Source of the DNA: JBECKR01 sp040235415
GTDB lineage: Bacteria; Acidobacteriota; Polarisedimenticolia; Polarisedimenticolales; Polarisedimenticolaceae
Assembly: GCA_040235415.1 (NCBI GenBank)
Contig: JBECKR010000343.1
Span: forward strand, 1 to 11,823
Direction of reading: 5' to 3'
DNA: 11,823 nucleotides
Of the stretch, positions 1 through 7,246 are shown in pieces. The notes beneath the pieces were generated by a model. The model was not told the DNA's origin and did no database searches. It saw only the letters and a list, made by a program, of their open reading frames with translations. The position numbers were made by a program, and so were the translations under genes. Position 1 is the stretch's first letter, and each line of letters starts with the position of its first letter.

Positions 1-768
1 GTGCGCGGGACCGCGGTCGACCTTCTCGGGCGGAGCGACGCGCCCGACGTCGCGGGGCTCCTCGAGCGGGTCTGGGAGCGCTCCGCCGGGGAGGAGTACG
101 TCGAGGTCCGCGAGAGCGTCGTCGACGCGCTCGCGCGGCGCGAGGACGCCAAGGCCGCGCTCGTGCGGATCGCGTCCGAGGACCCTGCGCCGTCGGTTCG
201 CAGCCGCGCGCGGCACGCCCTCGCGCGGCTCGGGGTCGAGCCTCCGCCGTTCGAGGACGCCCCGCTCGGTCCGGTCTCGCCGTGGCTCGGGGTGCGCTTC
301 GCGCGCGATCCCACGGTCGTGCTCGAGACCTCGAAGGGGACGATCGAGATCCGCTGTCTCGCGGCCGAGGCGCCGGTGCACGTCGCCGCGATCGTCGATC
401 TCGCCTCGCGCGGGTACTACGACGGGCTGCCGTGGCACCGCGTCGTCCCGAACTTCGTGATCCAGGGCGGCGACCCCCGCGGGGACGGCTGGGGCGGGTC
501 CGGGACGCTGCTGCGGGACGAGATCTCCCGGACCCGGTTCGTCCGCGGCGCGGTCGGGATGCCGAAGGCCGGGAAGGACACCGGAGGCGGCCAGATCTTC
601 GTGACGCTGGTCCCCACCCCGCACCTCGAGGGGAACTACACCGTGTTCGGGATGGTCGTCTCGGGGCTCGACGTCGTCGACCGCATCGAGGTCGGGGACG
701 TCATCGAGCGCGCCCGCGTCGAGGGCGTCGTGAGGGGCGGCGCGGACGGTCCCGAGCGCCGCCCATAA
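1..768 (+). CDS. HEAT-repeat / cyclophilin-type peptidyl-prolyl cis-trans isomerase (5'-partial)
   Basis: Peptidyl-prolyl isomerase that would catalyse cis-trans isomerisation of X-Pro bonds in folding proteins. Visible residues 1-80 are alpha-helical, HEAT-like repeats (ESVVDALARREDAKAALVRI, then SVRSRARHALARLG), a probable protein-binding scaffold. Residues about 104-245 are a cyclophilin domain: it begins VVLETSKGTIEI, has the active-site stretch HRVVPNFVIQGGDPRG (R147, F152 and Q155 match the human CypA Arg55/Phe60/Gln63 set), then GQIFVTLV and YTVFGMVV. The CypA Trp121 position is His208 (TPHLEG), a substitution often seen in bacterial cyclophilins. The frame is open to the first base, and HEAT-cyclophilin proteins are usually much longer, so GTG at base 1 is probably internal and the true start lies outside the window. 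The visible part therefore does not show whether it is exported. The downstream hairpin at 794-826 suggests it ends its own transcript. Confidence 0.9.
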   Translation: MRGTAVDLLGRSDAPDVAGLLERVWERSAGEEYVEVRESVVDALARREDAKAALVRIASEDPAPSVRSRARHALARLGVEPPPFEDAPLGPVSPWLGVRFARDPTVVLETSKGTIEIRCLAAEAPVHVAAIVDLASRGYYDGLPWHRVVPNFVIQGGDPRGDGWGGSGTLLRDEISRTRFVRGAVGMPKAGKDTGGGQIFVTLVPTPHLEGNYTVFGMVVSGLDVVDRIEVGDVIERARVEGVVRGGADGPERRP

Positions 769-793
769 TCGACGAAGCCGGGAGACATTGGAT

Positions 794-826
794 GCGGCCG
801 CCCCGGGCGGCGCCGCGGCCTTGTTT
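794..826 (+). terminator. Probable intrinsic terminator after the cyclophilin gene
   Basis: A GC-rich stem (GCGGCCGCC at 794-802, loop CCG, GGCGGCGCCGC at 806-816, pairing with a 2-nt bulge on the right arm) is followed within 5 nt by a T-rich stretch (TTGTTT, 821-826). It sits 25 bp after the stop codon, as expected for a Rho-independent terminator. The T-tract is interrupted and short, so termination may be partial. Confidence 0.5.
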
Positions 827-827
827 G

Positions 828-833
828 TAGAAT
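828..833 (+). promoter_or_regulatory. Possible -10 element upstream of glutamate dehydrogenase
   Basis: TAGAAT matches the sigma-70 -10 consensus at five of six positions and would place transcription start near base 840, about 60 nt before the GTG. The region 17-18 bp upstream is the GC-rich terminator stem and has no recognisable -35, so this is a weak call. It fits a separate transcript starting after the terminator at 794-826. Confidence 0.3.
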
Positions 834-902
834 GCGCTTCCTTTCGACGAGCTTCCCCGCCGGGCGGATCCTCCCCTCCGGGACGCGCTCCTCGAGGATT
901 CC

Positions 903-2189
903 GTGAGCAACAAGCCGTTCAACTCGTTCGAGATGGCCCAGGCGCAGTTCGACGCGGTGGCCGACCTGCTCGGGCTCGACTCCGGCACCCGCGACCTCCT
1001 CCGCAACCCGCTCCGGGAGTATGCGTTCCTGATCCCGGTGCGGATGGACGACGGCTCGGTCCGGGTGTTCCGCGGCTTCCGCGTGCAGCACAGCGACGCC
1101 CGCGGCCCGGCCAAGGGCGGGATCCGGTTCCACCCCATGGAGACGCTCGACACCGTGCGCGCGCTCGCGATGTGGATGACCTGGAAGTGCGCGACGGTCG
1201 ACATCCCGCTCGGCGGCGGCAAGGGCGGCGTGGTCTGCGACCCGCACGGCCTGAGCGCCCGCGAGCAGGAGGGGATCTGCCGCGGCTGGGTGCGCCAGCT
1301 CGCCCGCAACGTCGGGCCGACGCGGGACGTGCCCGCGCCCGACGTCATGACCTCGGCGCAGCACATGCTGTGGATGCTCGACGAGTACGAGACGATCCAC
1401 GGGCAGAAGGCGCCCGGGTTCATCACCGGCAAGCCGGTCGGGATGGGCGGCTCGCTCGGGCGCACCGAGGCGACCGGGTTCGGCGTCGTGTTCACGCTGC
1501 GCGAGGCGCTCAAGGAGCTGAACGTCCGGGCGTCCGACACGCTCGCGAGCGTGCAGGGGTTCGGCAACGTCGCGCAGTACGCCATCCAGCTGTACGGCCA
1601 GCTCGGCGGCACGGTCGTGTGCGTGTCGTCGTGGGACCAGGAGGACCAGACGTCGTACTCGTTCCGCAAGACGAGCGGCGTCAAGTACGACGAGCTCCGC
1701 GGCATCACCGACCGCTTCGGCGGGATCGACAAGGCGAAGGCGCGGGACCTCGGCTACGAGGTCCTGCCCGGCGACGAGTGGCTCGCGCAGGACGTCGACG
1801 TCCTGATCCCGTCCGCGCTCGAGAACCAGATCACCGCCGACAACGTCAAGAAGATCTCGGGCCGGGTCAAGATCGTGGCCGAGGGAGCGAACGGCCCGAC
1901 CTCGCCCGACGCCGACCGCTTCCTGAAGGAGCGCGGCGTGTTCATGATCCCCGACCTGCTGTGCAACGCGGGAGGGGTGACCTGCAGCTACTTCGAGCAG
2001 GTCCAGAGCAACATGAACTACTACTGGGAAAAGGACGAGGTCCTCGGCAAGCTCGACGTCAAGATGACCTCGGCGTTCGCCGCCGTCAGCGAGATGGCGC
2101 GGAAGAACAAGCTGTACATGCGGCAGGCGGCCTACGTCATCGCGGTCAGCCGCGTCGCCGAGGCCTGCCGCGACCGCGGTTGGGTCTGA
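903..2189 (+). CDS. gdhA: Glutamate dehydrogenase (Glu/Leu/Phe/Val dehydrogenase family)
   Basis: Cytoplasmic enzyme that interconverts glutamate and 2-oxoglutarate plus ammonia using NAD(P), linking amino-acid breakdown to the TCA cycle. The 428 residues are full length for the small hexameric class. The N-terminal dimerisation/substrate domain (about 1-190) has AKGGIRFHP (K71), WKCA (K95), the family signature IPLGGGKGGVVCDP with catalytic K107, and VPAPDVMT with D147, matching the catalytic Lys/Asp set of clostridial glutamate dehydrogenase. The Rossmann domain starts at VQGFGNVAQ (218-225) and is followed by AEGANGPTSPDAD (327-338) and PDLLCNAGGVTCSYFE (350-365). GTG is chosen because GAGGA lies 4 nt upstream (894-898) and the N-terminus aligns with the family. 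The segment after the second Rossmann strand (SSWDQEDQTSYSF, 242-254) differs from the usual SD-x-G-x-I-Y form, so coenzyme preference cannot be read off. The next gene is 92 bp downstream on the same strand without a visible terminator. Confidence 0.95.
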   Translation: MSNKPFNSFEMAQAQFDAVADLLGLDSGTRDLLRNPLREYAFLIPVRMDDGSVRVFRGFRVQHSDARGPAKGGIRFHPMETLDTVRALAMWMTWKCATVDIPLGGGKGGVVCDPHGLSAREQEGICRGWVRQLARNVGPTRDVPAPDVMTSAQHMLWMLDEYETIHGQKAPGFITGKPVGMGGSLGRTEATGFGVVFTLREALKELNVRASDTLASVQGFGNVAQYAIQLYGQLGGTVVCVSSWDQEDQTSYSFRKTSGVKYDELRGITDRFGGIDKAKARDLGYEVLPGDEWLAQDVDVLIPSALENQITADNVKKISGRVKIVAEGANGPTSPDADRFLKERGVFMIPDLLCNAGGVTCSYFEQVQSNMNYYWEKDEVLGKLDVKMTSAFAAVSEMARKNKLYMRQAAYVIAVSRVAEACRDRGWV

Positions 2190-2281
2190 CCGCACGCCCC
2201 GGCTTCGGCCCGCCCGGCGAGGACTCCCGAGGTTCACAATCCGCGGGCCCGGCGGGCGCCGTCCGGGGGACAATGGCCGCC

Positions 2282-4060
2282 ATGGGCGAGGGCACGCACG
2301 ACCCGGTGCCGCGCTTCGAGCGGCGGTTCTTCGCCGGGCCCGACGCGATCACGCGGATCGCGGACGGGGAGCTCGGCGGGAAGGCGTCCGGGCTCGTCCG
2401 CGCCCGCGACCTCTTGGCGCGCGCGTTCCCCGAGGGGCGCGTGCACGGCTTCGCCGTCGGCGTGCCGCGCATGGCGGTGCTCGCGACCGGGGCGTTCGAG
2501 GCGTTCCTCGAGCGCAACCGCCTGGCCGGCGTCCTGGCCGAGGACCTCCCGGACGACCGCGTGGCGCTGGCGTTCCAGCAGGCCGACATCCCGGTCGAGG
2601 TCCTGGGCGACCTCCGCGCGCTCGTCGAGGAGGTCCGGACGCCGCTCGCGGTGCGCTCCTCGAGCCGGCTCGAGGACGCGCGGCTCGGCCCGTTCGCCGG
2701 CGTGTTCGCGACGAAGATGATCCCGAACCACGACCCCGCCGCCGACGCGCGCTTCCGGCGGCTGACCGAGGCGATCAAGCTCGTGTGGGCCTCGACGTAC
2801 TTCGCCGAGGCGCGCGCCTACCGCGCGGCCGCCGGCGTCGGGGACGCCGACGAGCGCATGGCGGTCGTCGTGCAGGACGTCGTCGGTCTGAGGCACGGCG
2901 ACCGCTACTACCCCGACGTCTCGGCGGTGGCGCGGACCGTGAACTTCTACCCCACGGGGCGCGCGCGTCGCGAGGAAGGGGTCGTCGAGCTCGCGCTCGG
3001 ACTCGGCAAGACGATCGTCGACGGCGAGGCGGCGTGGACGTACTCGCCGGCATGGCCCAAGGCACCGCCGCCGTTCGGCTCGGCGCGCGACGTCGTGCGG
3101 CAGACCCAGAACCGGTTCTGGGCGGTCGACATGTCGCACGGCCGGCCGCACGACCCGATCGCCGAGACCGAGTTCCTGGCGCGCTGCGGCCTGGAGGACG
3201 CCGACTACGACGGGACGCTCGCCCGCACCGCGTCCACCTGGGACGCGCGCTCCGACCGGCTGTCGCCGGGGGTCGGGGCGGAGGGGACGCGCGTCCTGAC
3301 CTTCGCGCCGCTCCTTTTGCTGCGCGACCCGCCGCTCAACGACGCCGTCGCCGCCGTGCTGCGCGCCTGCGAGGAGGCGCTCGGGGAGGCGGTCGAGATC
3401 GAGCTCGCGGCGACGTTCGAGCGCGGCGCGGCGCCGCGGCTCGGCTTCCTGCAGGTCCGGCCGATGGTCGTCGCGGCGGAGACGGTCGAGATCGCGGAGC
3501 GCGACCTCGCCGACCCCGCGCTCCTCGTGGTCTCCCACCGCGCCATGGGCAACGGCGTCGAGGACGGCATCCGGGACGTCGTGTACGTCCGCCCCGAGAC
3601 GTTCGAGACCCGTCACACCCGCGCCGCGGCGGCCGAGATCGAGCGCCTGAACGCCGCGCTCGTCGCCGCCGGCCGGCCGTACGTCCTGATCGGGTTCGGG
3701 CGCTGGGGGAGCGCCGACCCGTGGCTCGGGATCCCGGTCGACTGGGCCAGGATCCGCGGCGCCCGCGTGATCGTGGAGTCGACCGCCCCGGGGCTCGACG
3801 TCGAGCCGAGCCAGGGCTCGCACTTCTTCCACAACCTCACGAGCTTCCGTGTAAGCTACCTCTGGGTGCGGCACGACGCGTCCCCGCCGATCGACTGGGC
3901 GTGGCTCGACGCGCTGCCCGCCGCGACCGAGGGCGCGCTGACGCGCCACGTCCGGCTCGACCGGGCGCTCGCGGTGCGGGTCGACGGCCGATCGGGCGTG
4001 GGAGCGATCTGGCGCCGGCCGCCCGGCGCGCCTCCGGCCGACCGAGGACCGACCGCATGA
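2282..4060 (+). CDS. PEP/pyruvate-binding (PPDK_N ATP-grasp) domain protein with C-terminal GRWGS/SHFF region
   Basis: Protein of 592 residues related to the N-terminal, ATP-binding half of PEP synthase and pyruvate phosphate dikinase; the exact reaction is unknown. The ATP-grasp features look intact: GGKASGL (32-38), VRSSSRLEDARLG (124-136), VVVQDVVG (195-202), EIELA (372-376) and FLQVRPM (389-395). There is no phospho-His motif of the GGxTSHAA type and no PEP/pyruvate TIM barrel, so the classic three-domain dikinase chemistry cannot be completed by this chain. The C-terminal third holds GFGRWGSADPWLG (471-483) and SQGSHFFHNLTS (510-521), motifs repeated in the next gene. No signal peptide or membrane segment is seen, so it is probably cytoplasmic. 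An in-frame ATG at 2273 is an alternative start, but GGGGA (2266-2270) is only 2 nt from it and 11 nt from 2282. The stop overlaps the next start (ATGA), so translation of the two is probably coupled. Databases may label such proteins PEP synthase, which the missing domains do not support. Confidence 0.85.
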   Translation: MGEGTHDPVPRFERRFFAGPDAITRIADGELGGKASGLVRARDLLARAFPEGRVHGFAVGVPRMAVLATGAFEAFLERNRLAGVLAEDLPDDRVALAFQQADIPVEVLGDLRALVEEVRTPLAVRSSSRLEDARLGPFAGVFATKMIPNHDPAADARFRRLTEAIKLVWASTYFAEARAYRAAAGVGDADERMAVVVQDVVGLRHGDRYYPDVSAVARTVNFYPTGRARREEGVVELALGLGKTIVDGEAAWTYSPAWPKAPPPFGSARDVVRQTQNRFWAVDMSHGRPHDPIAETEFLARCGLEDADYDGTLARTASTWDARSDRLSPGVGAEGTRVLTFAPLLLLRDPPLNDAVAAVLRACEEALGEAVEIELAATFERGAAPRLGFLQVRPMVVAAETVEIAERDLADPALLVVSHRAMGNGVEDGIRDVVYVRPETFETRHTRAAAAEIERLNAALVAAGRPYVLIGFGRWGSADPWLGIPVDWARIRGARVIVESTAPGLDVEPSQGSHFFHNLTSFRVSYLWVRHDASPPIDWAWLDALPAATEGALTRHVRLDRALAVRVDGRSGVGAIWRRPPGAPPADRGPTA

Positions 4061-7000
4061 CGCCCCCCGACCGGCCGATCGAGGACATCCTCCTGGCGTT
4101 GCAGGAGCGCGCCAAGGAGCTGAACGCCCTCTACCAGGTCGACGAGATCCTGAACCGCCCCGAGGTCGCGCGCGACGACACCCTGCGCGAGCTGATCGAG
4201 GCGCTGCCCGCGGGCTGGCAGTTTCCCGCCGTGTGCCGCGCGCGCCTGACGCTCGAGGGCAAGACCTACCAGCCGGCCGACTGGGTCGAGACGCCGTGGT
4301 CGCAGAAGGCCGACGTCGTCGTCGAGGGCGAGGAGATCGGCGAGCTCCAGGTCGCCTACCTCGAGGCGCAGGCGACCGCGGACGAGGGCCCGTTCCTGAA
4401 GGAGGAGCGCCGTCTGATCAACGCGATCGCCGAGCGCCTCGGGTACTACGTCATGCGGCGGCGCCTGCGGCGCGCGGTCAAGCGCTACGAGTCGGTCGTC
4501 GAGGGCATGAGGTCCCCCGAGAAGCGCAAGTGGGACGTCATCCTCGACTTCCTCCGAGGCACGGACCGCAAGCTCCTGCTGCGGATCACGCGGCGCATGA
4601 TCAACTACCTGTGCTGGAACGGCGTCAAGGAGGCCGAGCGGCTGCTGCACCGGCTCTCCGCGGACGACGGCGGCGCCGCGCTCGCCGGCCTCGAGGAGAA
4701 CCGTCCGCTCGAGCGCCGCGCGCTCGAGGACTTCAGCGCCCTGACCGACGAGACGTTCCGGATGGCCGACCGCCATCTGAGCGAGGACGAGGTCGTCGGC
4801 TGCATCCAGAACTGGATCCGAGAGGACAAGTCGTCGTTCCTGTACGAGGCGCTCGAGAACCTCGACACCTCGCTCTCCGAGATCTCCGAGGCGATCGTGC
4901 GGTACCACTCGCTGTCGCAGGCGGGAGAGAGCGAGCTGCCGCTGCCGGTCCGCACCGGACTGCACGTCGCGCTCCTGAGGCGGTTCTTCAGCGACGAGCT
5001 CGAGTTCATCAACCACGCCAAGCACTTCATCGGGGTCGAGGACTTCTACGGGCTGGTGCAGCACATCATCTGCCCGCCCCGCGGCCACGGGAAGCTCGGG
5101 GGCAAGAGCGCGGGGCTGTTCGTGGCGGCGAACGTCGTCCGGCGCTCGCGCGAGTACGAGAACGTCCTGAGCGAGGTGCGCGTCCCCAAGACCTGGTACG
5201 TCACCTCCGACGCGCAGCTGATGTTCATCCGGCACAACAGCATGGAGGACGTCTACAACCGCAAGTACCGCGAGATCGATCAGATCCGGATGGAGTACCC
5301 GCACCTCGTGCAGGTGTTCAAGAACTCCCCGTTCCCGCCGGAGATCGTCAAGGGGCTGTCGGTCGCGCTCGACGACTTCGAGGACCGCCCGATCATCGTG
5401 CGCAGCTCGAGCCTGCTCGAGGACCAGTTCGGCTCGGCGTTCTCCGGGAAGTACAAGAGCCTGTTCCTCGCGAACCAGGGCTCGAAGCGCAAGCGGCTCG
5501 AGGCGCTGCAGGACGCGATCGCGGAGGTCTACGCCTCGGTGTTCGCTCCCGACCCGATCGAGTACCGCGCCGAGCGCGGTCTCCTCGACGTCCACGAGGA
5601 GATGGGGATCATGATCCAGGAGGTCGTCGGGACGCGGGTCGGCCCGTACTTCCTGCCGGCGTTCTCCGGAGTCGCTTTCTGCAACAACGAGTTCCGCTGG
5701 TCGGCACGGATCAAGCGCGACGACGGCCTCGTGCGGCTCGTCCCCGGCCTCGGCACCCGCGCGGTCGACCGCACCAGCGACGACTACCCCATGCTGTTCG
5801 CGCCGGGCCAGCCCGGGCTGCGGGTCAACGTCACCGCCGACGAGATCGCGCGGTACTCGCCGAGGAAGGTCGACGTCATCAACCTCGAGACCAACGCGTT
5901 CGAGACCGTCGACCTGTCCGACCTCCTGCAGCGCTACGGCAACGACCTCCCGATGATCCGCCGCATGGTCTCGGTGCTCGAGCACGACACCATCCGCAAG
6001 CCGATCGGGCTGACGCTCGACTTCGAAGGCCGCGAGTTCGTGTGCAACTTCGAGGGGCTGATCGCGGACACGCCGTTCGTGACCCAGATCCGGACGCTCT
6101 TGAGGCTGCTCGAGGAGAAGCTCGGCACCCCGGTCGACATCGAGTTCGCCCACGACGGCGAGGCGTTCCACCTCCTGCAGTGCCGCCCCCAGAGCCACTC
6201 GCTGCACATCGCGGCGGCCCCGATCCCCCGCGACCTCCCGCGCAGCCGCGTGCTGTTCACCGCGAACCGCTACGTCTCGAACGGCCGCGTGCCGGACCTG
6301 ACGCACGTCGTGTACGTCGACCCCGAGCGCTACGACGCCCTCGCCGACACCGACGTCATGACCGAGGTCGGACGTGCGGTCAGCCGTCTCAACAGCATCC
6401 TGCCGAAGCGGCAGTTCGTGCTGATGGGGCCGGGGCGCTGGGGCAGCCGCGGCGACATCCGTCTCGGCGTCAGCGTGACGTACTCCGACATCAACAACAC
6501 CGCGATGCTGATCGAGATCGCGAAGGCGAAGGGGCGCTACGTCCCGGACCTGTCGTTCGGCACGCACTTCTTCCAGGACCTTGTCGAGGCCGACATCCGC
6601 TACCTCCCGCTGTACCCCGACGACGAGGGCATCCTGTTCAACGACCGGTTCCTGAGGCGGTGCCGCAACGTGCTCGCGAGCCTCGTGCCGGAGTTCGCGC
6701 ACTTGGAGGACGTCGTGCGGGTCATCGACCTCCCGACCGAGACCGGCGGGCAGATCCTGAAGGTCCTGCTCAACGCCGACCTCGACGAGGCGGTGGGGGT
6801 GCTGTCGGCGCCGACCGCCCTCAGGGAGCCGGGCGAGATCCGCGAGCACGTCCTGGTCGAGCCGACCCCGGAGGACCACTGGCGCTGGCGGCTGCGCATG
6901 GCCGAGCGCATCGCCGCGCTCGTGGACGCGGGCCGGTTCGGCGTGAAGGGGTTCTACGTCTTCGGAAGCACGAAGAACGCCACCGCCGGCCCCGGCAGCG

Positions 7001-7242
7001 ACCTCGACATCATCGTGCACGTGGACGGCGACGCCGAGAAGCGCCGCGATCTCATGGCGTGGCTCGAGGGCTGGAGCCGGGCCCTCGCCGAGATGAACTT
7101 CCTCCGGACCGGCTACCGCTCCGAGCGGCTGCTCGACGTCCACCTCGTGACCGACGACGACCTCGAGCGTCAGACGAGCTTCGCCGCCAAGATCGGGGCG
7201 ATCACCGACCCCGCGCGGCCGCTGCCGATCGGGGGGCGCTGA
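4057..7242 (+). CDS. GAF-like / PPDK_N ATP-grasp / GRWGS-THFF / Pol-beta nucleotidyltransferase multidomain protein
   Basis: Large cytoplasmic protein (1061 residues) of unknown reaction. Residues 1-30 are helical (LQERAKELNALYQVDEIL, typical of signalling helices), and about 35-135 resemble a GAF-type sensor fold. Residues 145-335 are helix-rich. The PPDK_N ATP-grasp region spans about 340-715: HGKLGGKSAGL (344-354), IVRSSSLLEDQFGSAFSGKY (447-466), QEVVGTRVGP (521-530), VDIEFAHDGE (693-702) and LLQCRPQ (706-712). No phospho-His swivel or PEP barrel follows. Instead there is MGPGRWGSRGDIRLG (790-804) and SFGTHFFQDL (833-842), parallel to the preceding gene. The C-terminus (about 950-1061) is a nucleotidyltransferase domain: VFGS (968-971), SDLDI (981-985) and LLDVHLV (1025-1031), giving a G-S, D-x-D plus third Asp triad at D982, D984 and D1027. 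The ATG overlaps the upstream stop, with GAGGA 8 nt before it (4044-4048). The sensor-like N-terminus suggests ligand-regulated ATP-dependent or nucleotidyl transfer. Domain family calls are by motif; joint function is inference. Confidence 0.88.
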   Translation: MTPPDRPIEDILLALQERAKELNALYQVDEILNRPEVARDDTLRELIEALPAGWQFPAVCRARLTLEGKTYQPADWVETPWSQKADVVVEGEEIGELQVAYLEAQATADEGPFLKEERRLINAIAERLGYYVMRRRLRRAVKRYESVVEGMRSPEKRKWDVILDFLRGTDRKLLLRITRRMINYLCWNGVKEAERLLHRLSADDGGAALAGLEENRPLERRALEDFSALTDETFRMADRHLSEDEVVGCIQNWIREDKSSFLYEALENLDTSLSEISEAIVRYHSLSQAGESELPLPVRTGLHVALLRRFFSDELEFINHAKHFIGVEDFYGLVQHIICPPRGHGKLGGKSAGLFVAANVVRRSREYENVLSEVRVPKTWYVTSDAQLMFIRHNSMEDVYNRKYREIDQIRMEYPHLVQVFKNSPFPPEIVKGLSVALDDFEDRPIIVRSSSLLEDQFGSAFSGKYKSLFLANQGSKRKRLEALQDAIAEVYASVFAPDPIEYRAERGLLDVHEEMGIMIQEVVGTRVGPYFLPAFSGVAFCNNEFRWSARIKRDDGLVRLVPGLGTRAVDRTSDDYPMLFAPGQPGLRVNVTADEIARYSPRKVDVINLETNAFETVDLSDLLQRYGNDLPMIRRMVSVLEHDTIRKPIGLTLDFEGREFVCNFEGLIADTPFVTQIRTLLRLLEEKLGTPVDIEFAHDGEAFHLLQCRPQSHSLHIAAAPIPRDLPRSRVLFTANRYVSNGRVPDLTHVVYVDPERYDALADTDVMTEVGRAVSRLNSILPKRQFVLMGPGRWGSRGDIRLGVSVTYSDINNTAMLIEIAKAKGRYVPDLSFGTHFFQDLVEADIRYLPLYPDDEGILFNDRFLRRCRNVLASLVPEFAHLEDVVRVIDLPTETGGQILKVLLNADLDEAVGVLSAPTALREPGEIREHVLVEPTPEDHWRWRLRMAERIAALVDAGRFGVKGFYVFGSTKNATAGPGSDLDIIVHVDGDAEKRRDLMAWLEGWSRALAEMNFLRTGYRSERLLDVHLVTDDDLERQTSFAAKIGAITDPARPLPIGGR

Positions 7243-7246
7243 GCGC

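Noticed and set aside
636..2273. Long minus-strand open frame (545 codons) opposite glutamate dehydrogenase
   Set aside because: Its product is a low-complexity mix of Arg, Val, Ala, Asp and His, typical of the antisense of a GC-rich gene; the plus strand encodes a textbook enzyme.
788..2281. Upstream extension of the first ATP-grasp frame across glutamate dehydrogenase
   Set aside because: The frame is open only because of GC bias; the extension is Arg/Pro/Gly-rich junk overlapping a real gene, and homology-like sequence begins only after 2282.
2190..2281. Promoter or terminator between glutamate dehydrogenase and the first ATP-grasp gene
   Set aside because: TTCACA at 2233-2238 recalls a -35 but has no -10 at the right distance, and the GC-rich repeats nearby have no T-tract.
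2785..4056. Upstream extension of the multidomain frame into the first ATP-grasp gene
   Set aside because: Out-of-frame reading of the upstream gene, very Arg-rich; the ATG at 4057 has a good ribosome binding site and the classic ATGA coupling.
3856..7143. Minus-strand open frame of 1095 codons opposite the multidomain gene
   Set aside because: Biased composition without motifs; the plus strand has clear ATP-grasp and nucleotidyltransferase motifs.
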